A stretch of DNA of 64,000 nt from Mycolicibacterium helvum. Its GTDB lineage: Bacteria > Actinomycetota > Actinomycetes > Mycobacteriales > Mycobacteriaceae. The notes beneath the pieces are model-generated. The model had not been told where the DNA came from and searched no databases. It worked only from the letters and a program-made list of their open reading frames with translations. Of the stretch, positions 42,179 through 51,285 are shown one piece after another; position 1 is the first letter of the stretch; every line of letters starts with the position of its first letter. Made by a program: the position numbers and the translations under genes. The DNA lies in NCBI RefSeq assembly GCF_010731895.1, contig NZ_AP022596.1:5890001-5954000 (forward strand), in the 5' to 3' direction.

Positions 42179-42203
42179 AACCCCCGACATCATGTCGGGG
42201 GTT
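42179..42203 (+). terminator. hairpin after att copy 3
   Basis: AACCCCCGACA-TCA-TGTCGGGGGTT, an 11-bp perfect stem, starts six bases after the CCA. This is where a tRNA gene's terminator would sit, suggesting that it is the original terminator of the tRNA, moved away by the insertions. Confidence 0.65.
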
Positions 42204-42329
42204 GGATTCTCGCTGTCGGGGATGTGCTCACTCACCCCGATTCGCCAGCCCACCACCAGTTTCGCAGCAGTTGCGCCGTCTCGGCGATGCCTGCCGGCCG
42301 GCCTGTCGTCCCGCGGTACTGACTGCCGG

Positions 42330-42361
42330 CTAAGCCGCCCAGCATTGGCTGGGCGGCTTAG
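42330..42361 (-). terminator. terminator of lipoprotein gene
   Basis: CTAAGCCGCCCAGC-ATTG-GCTGGGCGGCTTAG, a 14-bp perfect stem, 10 bases after the stop codon of the gene at 42371. It has no T-tract, as in many mycobacterial terminators. Confidence 0.7.
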
Positions 42362-42370
42362 CCGAGCAGG

Positions 42371-42640
42371 TCAGCGGACGCAGTCGTTGCCGATGGTTTC
42401 CTTGCAGACCGGTCCCGGGGGTGCCGGGTTGACCGTGGGCGAGAACGAGTTGGGACCACCCGGCGACACGGCTTTCTCGGTCGGCGACGGCGTCACCGCA
42501 GAAGACGGAGTGGTGGTCGTGGTGGTCGTTGACGGGCTTTCCTTGGCGTTCGAGCTGCAGGCGGTCAACGCCCCCATCCCGACGATCGCGGCGCCGCCAG
42601 CAAAGAGTGCGATCTGGCGGGTCAGGCGACCATAGCTCAT
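42371..42640 (-). CDS. small Thr/Pro-rich lipoprotein
   Basis: 89 aa. Signal peptide with lipobox MGALTA-C (Cys near residue 28), then a Ser/Thr/Pro-rich stretch with seven consecutive Thr, and a short C-terminal part with two Cys (PVCKETIGNDCVR). The ATG at 42640 has AGGAA upstream; a longer frame up to 42733 lacks signals. No function can be assigned. Confidence 0.75.
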   Translation of the reverse strand: MSYGRLTRQIALFAGGAAIVGMGALTACSSNAKESPSTTTTTTTPSSAVTPSPTEKAVSPGGPNSFSPTVNPAPPGPVCKETIGNDCVR

Positions 42641-42870
42641 AGCGTTTCCTATCTGTGTGTGCCGACTGTTGGGATCATCCTGGTTTGCTGGTTCGGCTGA
42701 TTTACCAACGGCCCCGCGGGGCTGGACGATCACTGTGAGTACTTACCTCGTATTTTGCTGAAATCATACGACAAAAGCAATCGGGATGGGCGTTAGCCGT
42801 TCAATCCTGATCCACCCCTGAGGCCGGTGACCGCCACGTCCACCCGTTCGGCCACCCAGGCAAACCTTTC

Positions 42871-43668
42871 TCAGTACAGGTCGACACGTCGATCCGAGAA
42901 CAAGTCGACATACTCCGTCAGCGTCTTGTCGTGCGTGCGGGACAGGTCGACGTCGGCGATCGCGAGCGCTGGGCCCGGACCGGCCTCGGCAATCACCCAG
43001 CCGTCGGGATCGATGATCACGCTCCCCTCGGTCCACGGCTGTCCGCGCTCCACCCCGGCCCGGTCGCACACCGTCATGACGACCCGGTTGAGCCGCGCGG
43101 TGGACATCGCGGTGATCATCTCGCCGGGCCGCTCGCCCTCGGGACGAGGAAAGAGCGGCCAGTTGACCGGTGCGGCGATCAGCTCGGCGCCTTCGAGTGC
43201 GACCCGCCTGGTCACCTCGCCGAATTCGAGGTCGTAGCAGACCATCACCGCGATCACCCCATGCCGGGTCGCCAGCACCGACGGCAACTCCGCTCCGCGG
43301 GTGAAGATCAGCTTCTCTCGATCCCACAGATGTGTCTTGCGGTAGACGGCGATCACCCCGTCACGGTCCAGCGCCACCGCACTGTTGTAGAGCAGTCCGT
43401 CATCGCCGAGCTCGCAGAACCCGCCGACGACGACGGCCTCGCCGGCGGCCGACCGCCAGGCGTCGAACGCGGGACCGCTGGGATGCAACGCTGCCGAGCG
43501 GGCTTCGTCGGCATCGGCGAACATGTAGCCGGAGGTCGCCAGCTCGGGCAGCACCACGACATCGGCACCCTGCGCGACAGCGTCGGCGATGGCATCCGAG
43601 GACAGCTCGATGTTGTCAGCCACCGCCCCGATGGTCGGTGCGAGCTGCGCGCAGGCAATGCGGGTCAC
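42871..43668 (-). CDS. carbon-nitrogen hydrolase (nitrilase superfamily)
   Basis: 265-aa amidase-type enzyme with the Glu-Lys-Cys triad: Glu42 (LPELATSGY), Lys111 (YRKTHLW) and Cys144 (VMVCYDLEFGE). The family hydrolyses amides such as N-carbamoylputrescine, omega-amides or deaminated glutathione; these residues do not separate them. The GTG start has TAGCCT six bases upstream (43675-43680), a probable leaderless promoter. It is divergent from the agmatinase gene, 46 bases between, which hints at a shared pathway. Confidence 0.93.
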   Translation of the reverse strand: MTRIACAQLAPTIGAVADNIELSSDAIADAVAQGADVVVLPELATSGYMFADADEARSAALHPSGPAFDAWRSAAGEAVVVGGFCELGDDGLLYNSAVALDRDGVIAVYRKTHLWDREKLIFTRGAELPSVLATRHGVIAVMVCYDLEFGEVTRRVALEGAELIAAPVNWPLFPRPEGERPGEMITAMSTARLNRVVMTVCDRAGVERGQPWTEGSVIIDPDGWVIAEAGPGPALAIADVDLSRTHDKTLTEYVDLFSDRRVDLY

Positions 43669-43714
43669 ACCAGCAGGCTAGCCTCGCCGCAACGGCTCGG
43701 CAGAGGGAGAAAAC

Positions 43715-44659
43715 ATGGCATCCGACATCGTCGGTCAGGTCGACGCGACCAAGTACCCCCGCTACACCGAGCCGTCGACGTTTGCCCGGCTGCCGCGGCT
43801 CTCCGAGGTGCCCGACGCCGACGTCCGGATCGTCGGCGTGCCGTTCGATAGCGGGGTGACCTACCGGCCGGGCGCCCGATTCGGGCCCGCACACGTGCGG
43901 GCGGCCTCCAAACTGTTGCGCCCGTTCAACCCCGCACTCGGGGTGGAACCGTTCGCCACCCAGCAGGTGGCCGACTGCGGCGATATCGCGGTGAACCCCT
44001 TCAACATCGATGAGGCGATCGCCACGATCGACACCGCGATCACCGACCTGCGCAAGGACGGGTCCACCGTGCTGACGATCGGCGGTGACCACACCATCGC
44101 ACTGCCGATTCTGCGCTCGCTGGCGCGCGATCACGGGCCGGTGGCCGTGCTGCATTTCGACGCCCACCTCGACACCTGGGACACCTACTTCGGCGCGCCG
44201 TATACCCACGGCACCCCTTTTCGGCGGGCCAGCGAGGAAGGGCTGATCGACATGGAGCGCTCGTTGCACATGGGCATCCGCGGCCCGCTGTACAGCAAGA
44301 CCGACCTGGAGCAGGATTCTGTGTTGGGCTTTCAGGTCATTCGCTCCGACGATTACGAATTCGACGGTGTCGCAAGCATTGTCGAGCGCATGCGTAAGCG
44401 CCTTGATGGCGGTCCGGTGTACGTGTCGATCGACATCGACGTGCTCGATCCGGCCCATGCTCCGGGCACCGGAACACCCGAGGCCGGCGGGTTGACTTCA
44501 CGCGAACTGCTCAACACCCTGCGCGGGCTGGTGGGCCTGGACATCGTCGGCGCCGACATCGTCGAGGTGGCCCCGGCCTACGACCACGCGGAGATGACCG
44601 GCATCGCCGCCGCGCACGTCGGATTCGAACTCCTCTCGGTGCTCGCGGCCAACCGATAG
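43715..44659 (+). CDS. speB: agmatinase/ureohydrolase
   Basis: 314-aa dimanganese hydrolase that removes urea from agmatine or a related guanidino compound. Metal-binding motifs are all present: GGDHT (about 126), DAHLDTWD (about 149) and [19 protein letters not shown] (about 234). AGGGAG lies before the ATG. Substrate choice within the family (agmatine, guanidinobutyrate, guanidinopropionate, guanidine) is set by loops I cannot read. The stop codon TAG forms part of the -10 of the next gene. Confidence 0.93.
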   Translation: MASDIVGQVDATKYPRYTEPSTFARLPRLSEVPDADVRIVGVPFDSGVTYRPGARFGPAHVRAASKLLRPFNPALGVEPFATQQVADCGDIAVNPFNIDEAIATIDTAITDLRKDGSTVLTIGGDHTIALPILRSLARDHGPVAVLHFDAHLDTWDTYFGAPYTHGTPFRRASEEGLIDMERSLHMGIRGPLYSKTDLEQDSVLGFQVIRSDDYEFDGVASIVERMRKRLDGGPVYVSIDIDVLDPAHAPGTGTPEAGGLTSRELLNTLRGLVGLDIVGADIVEVAPAYDHAEMTGIAAAHVGFELLSVLAANR

Positions 44660-44662
44660 GCT
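44657..44662 (+). promoter_or_regulatory. -10 of leaderless cya, overlapping speB stop
   Basis: TAGGCT, six bases, GTG at 44669. The first three bases are the speB stop codon, so cya can be transcribed on its own without a leader despite the tight gene spacing. Confidence 0.5.
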
Positions 44663-44668
44663 GCGATT

Positions 44669-46012
44669 GTGGGCAGCCTGCGGAAATGCGCTGGGTCGGT
44701 GCCGTCGGACGGCCCGAACCAGCGCGCGGACTGTGAGCGTATGCAGCGCCGGGCGCCGGCCCGCAACCTGCATTGGGCCGAGTCCATCTCGCGTCGGCAG
44801 CGGGTGCTCAACATCGCGGCGGCGATGGCCGCGGTCGTCACCGCCGTGGTGGGGATCCTGCAGTTCGTCACCGGCGAGCACCTGGTGGCCATCGGGCTGG
44901 TCAATCTGGGCACCGCAGCCATCTTCGGCGTGATTCCGCTGCTGCACCGCTTCGGCGAGATCCTGGCCGCGCTGGCGTTCGTCTTCTTCGCCTTCCTGTC
45001 GCTGACGATCGTCGGCTGGCAGGTCGGAACCGACTCTGGCATCCAGTTCTATTACCTGGTGTCGGCGTCGCTGGCGGTGCTGGTGCTCGGCGTCGAGCAC
45101 GTCGTGCTGGCGTCGACGGTCGTCGCGGTCGGCGCCGGGCTGACCATCGCGTCGCAGTTCCTGGTACCCGGTGACACCGGGATCCAGCCACGCTGGCTGG
45201 TCAATGCCGGCTTTGTCATCACCACGGTGTCCGCGTGCGTGATGGTGTTCGCGACGGTCTGGTACGCGATGCGTGAAGTGTCCCGGGCCGAGGCGGCAAT
45301 GGAGTTCGAATACCTGCGCTCCGAGGCGCTGCTGGCCAACATCCTGCCCGCCAGCATCGCCGCGCGGCTGAAGGATCCGGCCCGTGGCGTGATCGCCGAC
45401 CGCTTCGACGACGCCTCGATCCTGTTCGCCGACATCGCCGGTTTCACCGAACGGGCCAGCCAGATTCCGCCTGCCGAGCTGGTCCGATTCCTCGATCGGC
45501 TGTACACCACCTTCGACCGCCTGGTCGACAAGCACGGCCTGGAGAAGATCAAGACCACCGGCGACTCCTACATGGTGGTCAGCGGGGTTCCCCAGCCCAG
45601 GGACGACCACGCCGAGGCATTGGCGAACCTGGCCCTGGACATGGCCAAGGCCGTGCGCGACCTGCGCGACCCCAACGGGCAGCCGGTGCCGTTGCGGATG
45701 GGCATGGCCGCCGGCCCGGTGGTGGCCGGGGTGGTCGGGGCGCGCCGGTTCTTCTACGACGTCTGGGGCGACGCGGTCAACGTCGCCTCCCGGATGGAGA
45801 CCACCGACCTCGAGGGCCACATCCAGGTGCCCCAGGATCTCTACGAACGTCTCCGGGACGTCTTCGTTCTCGAGGAGCGCGGCGACGTCGACGTCAAAGG
45901 CAAGGGCGTCATGCACACCTGGTACCTGGTGAGTCGCCGACCCGCGCCGGCCCCGGACGCCGTTCGACCCGCCCAGGAAGAGTCTGGGCGGGTCGAAAGT
46001 CCAACCGGCTAG
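44669..46012 (+). CDS. cya: class III adenylyl cyclase, Rv1625c-like
   Basis: 447-aa membrane cyclase converting ATP to cAMP. A hydrophilic N-terminus is followed by six membrane helices (about 47-200) and one catalytic domain (about 245-425), half of the mammalian layout, so it works as a homodimer. Catalytic residues are complete: metal-binding Asp255 (LFADIAGF) and Asp299 (TTGDS), adenine-selecting Lys295 (EKIKTT) and Asp364 (YDVWGD), Asn371 and Arg375 (NVASR). Position-equivalent to Rv1625c. The end of the coding region contains a hairpin terminator. Confidence 0.96.
   Translation: MGSLRKCAGSVPSDGPNQRADCERMQRRAPARNLHWAESISRRQRVLNIAAAMAAVVTAVVGILQFVTGEHLVAIGLVNLGTAAIFGVIPLLHRFGEILAALAFVFFAFLSLTIVGWQVGTDSGIQFYYLVSASLAVLVLGVEHVVLASTVVAVGAGLTIASQFLVPGDTGIQPRWLVNAGFVITTVSACVMVFATVWYAMREVSRAEAAMEFEYLRSEALLANILPASIAARLKDPARGVIADRFDDASILFADIAGFTERASQIPPAELVRFLDRLYTTFDRLVDKHGLEKIKTTGDSYMVVSGVPQPRDDHAEALANLALDMAKAVRDLRDPNGQPVPLRMGMAAGPVVAGVVGARRFFYDVWGDAVNVASRMETTDLEGHIQVPQDLYERLRDVFVLEERGDVDVKGKGVMHTWYLVSRRPAPAPDAVRPAQEESGRVESPTG
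45963..45997. terminator. hairpin terminator inside 3' end of cya
   Basis: TTCGACCCGCCCAG-GAAGAGT-CTGGGCGGGTCGAA, a perfect 14-bp stem, lies within the last codons of cya, five codons before its stop. cya and the DUF2339 gene converge here with 5 bases between, so the hairpin could end transcription from both sides. Confidence 0.65.
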
Positions 46013-46017
46013 CTGGT

Positions 46018-47763
46018 TCAACACGGGGCGAGGGGCATTTCCTGCCGCGGTTCGCTGTCGCTTTCGTCACGTCTGGCGGCCAGGCTGCGCGCGTAGCCGG
46101 TGCCCATGGCCAGCAGCACCAACCCGACCACGATGAAGGCCACCACCCGGAAGATGCCGTCGAGGGTGCCCAGGTCGAACAGGAACAGCTTGGCCATCGC
46201 CGCCGAGGTCAACACCAGCCCGCCGGCGATCGGTGCGGCCCGCAGCTCGGGTCGCCGAATTCGCAGCGCGGCGACGAACAGTCCCGCCGCCAACCCGATC
46301 CAGCAGATCGTGGCCGCCATATGTCCGGCCAAGAACCCGTTCGCGGGCCCGCCGATCAGCACGCCGGCGGTCACAGTGAACACCGTCAGCGCATAGACCG
46401 ACACCAGAGCGGCGCCCACCCAGCCGAGACGGAAAGCCCAGTCGACGGCGCCGGCCCAGGCAACCAGCACAGCGCTGCCGCCGAGCGTCGTGACCGCCGA
46501 CGGGACCGTCAGATGCCAGCCGTCGGAGAGGATATCGGGCGCGTAGACGAAGAACACCACGGCGCCCACGAAGCCCAATCCTGTTGCAGCCCAACGAGCA
46601 ACGAGATCGCGACGGCCCGCAACGGCGACCACGGCACCCAGCGCCAGCAGAAGCGGCGCGGCGACCTCACCGTCGAAGGCCACCGTGATCGCCACCAACG
46701 CGGCCGCGGCCGACGCCGCCGACCACACCTGGGCCACCACCCCCACGACGCCGGGCACCCGATCGGCGATCAGCACGATCGCCAGCAAGCACACCGCAAC
46801 CGCGGCGGCCAGCAGCGCCGCGAGCCACCGGTCTACCGCGATCCCGGCGGCCAGCACCGGCACCACGCCACCGACGGTCACGATCGCCATCCCGGCGCGA
46901 TTGGCTGACGACGGAAGCAGCAGCAATGCGCTGATCACGCTCAGCAGCGCGGCGACCCCGGTGGCCGCGCCCAGCAGCCGGGCGTCCACCGCCGACTCGA
47001 AGTGGGCGGCCACCAGTGCAACCACCAAGGGCAGCGTCACCGCCGCAGTGCGTGCGGCGTGCATCCACAGCCAGTCCCGGCCGATCTGAACCAACAGTGC
47101 CGCAGCCGACAGCGCGATCATGAACCCGATGAGCAGCAGTGTCACCCCGTCGGTGATGACCGGGGCGAGCACCACCAGCGGCACCAGAACCAGTACGGCG
47201 AGCTGCTCGGAACCCCAACGCCGGGCCAGGCTCAACCCACCGCCGCCGACGACCGCACCGATCACCAGCGCGACCGGCGCCGCCACCCAGTGGTAGAGCG
47301 TCGTGACCGCCATGACGTCCAGGTAGAGCGCAGCAATACCGGTGGCGCTCAGCGCTATCGCACCGACTCGCCCGCCCGGGCGAGCGTGTAGGCGAATGCC
47401 GATCCCGACCAGGGCCGCCCCGAACACGCCACCGACGGCCACCCGCAGTTCCGGTCTCAGCAGGCCGGCCTGCGCCGCGAGTACCAGCAGCAGCACCACC
47501 CCGATCAGGGTGACGCCGACACCGGCCACCGCCAGTGCCTTGCCGATCCAGCCCCGATCCGGGTCCCCCGCAGCAACCGCCGCCGGCCGCGGCGGCGCGT
47601 ACTGCGGCGGCGCGTACTGCGGCGGTGGCTGCGGCGGCCAATAGGGCTGCGCAGGCGTGAGATCCAGTTGGTTCAGGGTCGCCGAAATCCGGGCCATCTG
47701 CGCCGACATGGCGGCGAATTCCTGGGACAGCCGGGCCAGCACAGCGCGCTGCGGATCGTTCAT
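46018..47763 (-). CDS. DUF2339 polytopic membrane protein
   Basis: 581 aa. An N-terminal cytosolic coiled segment (MNDPQRAVLARLSQEFAAMSAQMARISATLNQL) and a Pro/Tyr-rich linker with PPQYAPPQYAPP are followed by roughly 17-20 hydrophobic segments to near the C-terminus, ending in a charged tail. This matches DUF2339, large membrane proteins of unknown function. I use the ATG at 47763 because the coiled segment begins there; upstream codons to 47877 show no signals. Confidence 0.85.
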   Translation of the reverse strand: MNDPQRAVLARLSQEFAAMSAQMARISATLNQLDLTPAQPYWPPQPPPQYAPPQYAPPRPAAVAAGDPDRGWIGKALAVAGVGVTLIGVVLLLVLAAQAGLLRPELRVAVGGVFGAALVGIGIRLHARPGGRVGAIALSATGIAALYLDVMAVTTLYHWVAAPVALVIGAVVGGGGLSLARRWGSEQLAVLVLVPLVVLAPVITDGVTLLLIGFMIALSAAALLVQIGRDWLWMHAARTAAVTLPLVVALVAAHFESAVDARLLGAATGVAALLSVISALLLLPSSANRAGMAIVTVGGVVPVLAAGIAVDRWLAALLAAAVAVCLLAIVLIADRVPGVVGVVAQVWSAASAAAALVAITVAFDGEVAAPLLLALGAVVAVAGRRDLVARWAATGLGFVGAVVFFVYAPDILSDGWHLTVPSAVTTLGGSAVLVAWAGAVDWAFRLGWVGAALVSVYALTVFTVTAGVLIGGPANGFLAGHMAATICWIGLAAGLFVAALRIRRPELRAAPIAGGLVLTSAAMAKLFLFDLGTLDGIFRVVAFIVVGLVLLAMGTGYARSLAARRDESDSEPRQEMPLAPC

Positions 47764-47815
47764 GAGACCGATCGTGAAGCACACCGGTGCCCCGCGGATG
47801 AGTAGTACTACCCGA

Positions 47816-48469
47816 TCACTGCTCTTTGTCGAGCCCGTGTTCGATCGCGTAGCGGGCCAGCTCGACGCGGTTGGCAACCTGGAGTTTGCCGAAGGTTGCC
47901 TGCACGTGGTTCTCCACGGTGCGGTGGCTCAGCGAGAGTTTGGCCGCAATCTGCTTGGCGGTCAGCCCCTTTGCCACATGCCGCAAGATCTCGGTCTCAC
48001 GCTCGGTCAGGCTGGCGGCGGGGCCATCGGGACTCTTCGCCATCCGGCGGTACTCCCCCAGCACCAGGCCGGCCAGACCTGGGGTGAACACCGCCCGCCC
48101 GGCAGCGGTGGCCCGCACCGCCTCGGCCAGTTCGGCCCGCGACGCGCTCTTCACCAGGTAGCCGATGGCACCCGCCTTCACCGCTTCCAACACATCGTCG
48201 CGCTCACCGGAGGCCGACAGCACCAGCACCCGCGAGGACGGCGATACCTCCAGCACCTGCGCCGTGGCTTGCGCGCCGTCACCGTCACCAAGGCGCATGT
48301 CCATCAGCACAACGGCCGGGCGCACCACCGCCGCGCGACGGCGGGCCGAGGCCACCCCGTCGGCCGTCGCGACCACGTCGAAACCGTCGTCAGCGAGGTC
48401 GCGGGCGACGGCGTCCCGCCAGATCGGATGGTCATCGACCACCATCACCGTCGTCGGCTCAGCCGCCAC
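47816..48469 (-). CDS. NarL/LuxR-type response regulator
   Basis: 217 aa. Receiver domain at about residues 7-120 with phosphorylation site Asp57 (VVLMDMRLGDGD), acidic Asp12-Asp13 and Lys near 107 (YLVKSAS). LuxR helix-turn-helix at the C-terminus: LTERETEILRHVAKGLTAKQIAAKLSLSHRTVENHVQATFGKL. The start overlaps the kinase gene by 11 bases, so the two are coupled. Target genes are unknown; the ABC transporter upstream is a candidate. Confidence 0.94.
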   Translation of the reverse strand: MAAEPTTVMVVDDHPIWRDAVARDLADDGFDVVATADGVASARRRAAVVRPAVVLMDMRLGDGDGAQATAQVLEVSPSSRVLVLSASGERDDVLEAVKAGAIGYLVKSASRAELAEAVRATAAGRAVFTPGLAGLVLGEYRRMAKSPDGPAASLTERETEILRHVAKGLTAKQIAAKLSLSHRTVENHVQATFGKLQVANRVELARYAIEHGLDKEQ

Positions 48470-49589
48470 CGGTCCCCCTCGGCACAGTCAGTTCCCACTC
48501 GGTTCCGCAGGAATCGGTCGACAACGTCGCGGTGCCGCCCAGCGAGTGCAGCCGTCCCACAATCGATTTCGATATTCCCACCCGCCCCTCTCCGGCGGCC
48601 TGTTCGAGCCGGCCGGCGGGGATGCCAACGCCATCGTCGCGAACCGTGACCGTGACCGCATCGCCGAGATCCTCGACGAGAACGAAGGCGCGGGCGCGTG
48701 GACCGGCATGCGCAACCACGTTGTCCAGCGCATTGCCCACCGCCGCGTCCAACTCGGCGGCCGTCGCGGAATCCAACAGTACGGCGGTGCCGGGCAGGCT
48801 CAGCGATACCCGGTCGGATTCCCTGCGGGAGAGCAGCATCCGCAGATCGACCGCACCGGAGGTATCCTCGGGACCGGCACTGGAGATCAGGCGGCGCAGC
48901 GCGCGCTCCTGCTCCCCGGCCACGCTGGCGAGTTCGGTTGCCTCACTTCCCCATTCGGGGCCCTTCTTGGCCATCAGCGCCAGCACCTGCACCACGCCGT
49001 CGTGCACCTGCCGCGAGAGACGTTCCCGCTCCTCCAACGCCGCCGAAAGGCGCACCGCGCGTTCCAGTTCGGCGTGCGCACGCCGTGCGGTCTGGGCGGC
49101 CATACCAACCGCCAGGCCCACCGCCAGTTCGATGACGACCGAGGCGTTGCGGCCGACGTCGAGGTTGATCTGGCCCTTCATCACCGCCGAGGCGGCCATC
49201 ACGGCTACACCGGCCGCCATTCCGCCGACCGGGCCGAGCAGCACCGCGGCCGAGACCGTCGCATTGGTGGCCCACAACGTCGTCGCCAACGACTGATTGT
49301 CGGCCACCCATTGATCGGAGGCCACCAACTCGGTGGACAGCATCAGGGCCACCACGACAACGATCTCAGCGATCACCCAACTCGCGCGGCGCCCGAAACC
49401 TTGCAGATAGGCCACCGCGCACGTCAGGGTCCACACGCTGAGCACACCGAAGAACACCCAGCCCAGCGCTGGCCGTTCCAGTTCGCCGATGCGGGTGAGC
49501 TGGAAGTAGCCGGCATAGCCGTAGCTGAGCAACCGGAACACCTGCGCCGCGCGCCACAGCGGCGTCGTGGGGTCCGCGCTGGTCTGCAC
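48459..49589 (-). CDS. NarL-type sensor histidine kinase, membrane-embedded sensor
   Basis: 376 aa. Five to six helices (about residues 40-165) with only short loops, so the sensor must read the membrane or bind a small ligand there. Then the HisKA_3 dimerisation helix with phosphoacceptor His196 (RQVHDGVVQVLALM) and the HATPase domain (AVGNALDNVVAHAG, DDGVGIP, GRVGIS). The GTG start lies six bases after the stop of the ABC ATPase gene, so kinase and regulator are probably read through from the transporter operon. Confidence 0.93.
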   Translation of the reverse strand: MQTSADPTTPLWRAAQVFRLLSYGYAGYFQLTRIGELERPALGWVFFGVLSVWTLTCAVAYLQGFGRRASWVIAEIVVVVALMLSTELVASDQWVADNQSLATTLWATNATVSAAVLLGPVGGMAAGVAVMAASAVMKGQINLDVGRNASVVIELAVGLAVGMAAQTARRAHAELERAVRLSAALEERERLSRQVHDGVVQVLALMAKKGPEWGSEATELASVAGEQERALRRLISSAGPEDTSGAVDLRMLLSRRESDRVSLSLPGTAVLLDSATAAELDAAVGNALDNVVAHAGPRARAFVLVEDLGDAVTVTVRDDGVGIPAGRLEQAAGEGRVGISKSIVGRLHSLGGTATLSTDSCGTEWELTVPRGTGGG

Positions 49590-49595
49590 GCTGAG

Positions 49596-50363
49596 CTACA
49601 TGACTTTCGACAGGAAGGCCTTGGTGCGGTCGTGCTGGGGGTTGCTCAGGACGTCCCGGGGCGGGCCACTTTCGACGATTACGCCGCCGTCCATGAACAC
49701 CAACTGGTCGGCGACCTCGCGGGCGAAACCCATCTCGTGGGTCACGACGATCATCGTCATACCCTCGCTGGCCAGCTTTTTCATCACACCCAGCACCTCG
49801 CCGACGAGCTCGGGGTCCAGCGCCGAGGTCGGTTCGTCGAACAGCATCAGCTTGGGGTCCATCGCCAGCGCGCGGGCGATGGCCACCCGTTGTTGTTGGC
49901 CGCCGGACAGCTGTGCCGGATAGGCGTCGGCCTTGTCCGACATGCCCACCTGGTTGAGCAGGTCACGGGCCCGCTCTACGGCAGCCGCCTTCTTGACCCG
50001 CTTGACGTGCACCGGGGATTCGAGGATGTTGGCCAGCGCCGTGCGGTGCGGGAACAGGTTGAAGTGCTGGAAGACCATCCCGATGTCGCGGCGTTGTTTG
50101 GCCGCGTCCCGCGGCGCCATCTCGTACAGTTTGCCGTTGCGCTCACGGTAACCGATCAGCTCGCCGTCGACGTAAAGCCTTCCCGCGTTGACATTCTCGA
50201 GGTGGTTGATGCACCGCAGGAAGGTCGACTTCCCGGAGCCCGACGGGCCGACCAGCACCAGCACCTGGCCGCGGTCCACCGTCAGGGTCACACCCTTCAA
50301 CACCGACAACGCCCCGAAGTCCTTGCACACCCGCTCGGCGCGCACCATGGGTTCGGCTGTCAT
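49596..50363 (-). CDS. polar amino-acid ABC transporter ATPase (GlnQ-like)
   Basis: 255 aa. Walker [11 protein letters not shown]-loop [12 protein letters not shown] typical of polar amino-acid importers, signature [15 protein letters not shown], Walker [15 protein letters not shown] and switch His in [13 protein letters not shown]. Its start overlaps the permease stop (ATGA). Third gene of the transporter operon and directly followed by the histidine kinase. Confidence 0.95.
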   Translation of the reverse strand: MTAEPMVRAERVCKDFGALSVLKGVTLTVDRGQVLVLVGPSGSGKSTFLRCINHLENVNAGRLYVDGELIGYRERNGKLYEMAPRDAAKQRRDIGMVFQHFNLFPHRTALANILESPVHVKRVKKAAAVERARDLLNQVGMSDKADAYPAQLSGGQQQRVAIARALAMDPKLMLFDEPTSALDPELVGEVLGVMKKLASEGMTMIVVTHEMGFAREVADQLVFMDGGVIVESGPPRDVLSNPQHDRTKAFLSKVM

Positions 50364-51280
50364 ACGTGTCCTGCCTCCGTAGCGGTCTGCGCCTTCGCGA
50401 GTGCCTCGAGCTGCTTGGAGGTCAGCTGCCGGGAAATCCCGCGGGAGAAGTACTTCTCCAGGTAGAACTGCCCCACCATCAGCACGCTGGTGACCACCAG
50501 GTACCAGGTTGCGGCCACCATCAGCATCGGGACCGGCTCGAAGGTTCGCGCGGCGATCTCCCGGGAGGCGATGCTGTAGAGGTCGTACGAGTAAGGCACG
50601 GCAGTCACCAGCGAGGTGGTCTTCAGCATGCTGATGACCTCGTTGCCGGTCGGCGGGATGATGACCCGCATGGCCTGGGGAAGCACCGTGCGGCGCATCG
50701 TCATTCCCCAGGACATGCCCAGGGCGGTTGATGCCTCTGACTGCCCTTCGGGCACCGAAGTGATTCCCGCCCGAATGATCTCGGCCATGTAGGCGGCTTC
50801 GTTGAGACCCAGACCGATGACCGCCAGCAGGAACGGAATCGACAGGTTCTGCAGATCAAGGTGGAAGAACGTCGGGCCGAACGGGATACCGAGCTGGATC
50901 TTCTGGTAGATCGTCGGGATAAGTCCCCAGAACACCAGCTGGACGTATACCGGTGTGCCGCGGAAGATCCACAGGAAAACCCATGCCACCGAACCGAATA
51001 CCGGGTTCGGCGACAGGCGCATCACCGACAGCACCACGCCGAGCACGATGCCGATTGCCATCGCGTAGATCGTCAGCTGCAGCGTGTTGAACACGCCGAG
51101 CATGATGCGGTCGTTGAACAGGTAGTCGCGATAGGTCGACCAGCCGTACGCCGGGTTGGTGCCCGCGCCGTAGAGGAACAGCGCGACCAGCACGATGATG
51201 ACGGCCGCCCCCACCCACCGCCAGGGATGACGAAGTGGTACCGCGTTGATGGCAGGTGGGGCCGACTCGTCGACAGTCAT
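50360..51280 (-). CDS. polar amino-acid ABC permease
   Basis: 306 aa. N-terminal cytosolic tail, then about six helices. The HisM-type opening [29 protein letters not shown] and [13 protein letters not shown] are present, as is the EAA loop [45 protein letters not shown] start at the ATG at 51280; an upstream frame to 51628 only reads through the binding-protein gene. Single permease, so it probably works as a homodimer. Confidence 0.94.
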   Translation of the reverse strand: MTVDESAPPAINAVPLRHPWRWVGAAVIIVLVALFLYGAGTNPAYGWSTYRDYLFNDRIMLGVFNTLQLTIYAMAIGIVLGVVLSVMRLSPNPVFGSVAWVFLWIFRGTPVYVQLVFWGLIPTIYQKIQLGIPFGPTFFHLDLQNLSIPFLLAVIGLGLNEAAYMAEIIRAGITSVPEGQSEASTALGMSWGMTMRRTVLPQAMRVIIPPTGNEVISMLKTTSLVTAVPYSYDLYSIASREIAARTFEPVPMLMVAATWYLVVTSVLMVGQFYLEKYFSRGISRQLTSKQLEALAKAQTATEAGHV

Positions 51281-51285
51281 ATCGC

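Larger units (their letters stand above)
41964..42370. other. right junction of the island
   Basis: About 407 bases without a gene. It holds the promoter of the 41963 gene (TATAGT on the minus strand), the diverged tRNA 3' copy (42135-42173), a hairpin terminator right after it (42179-42203), and the terminator of the lipoprotein gene (42330-42361). Confidence 0.6.
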
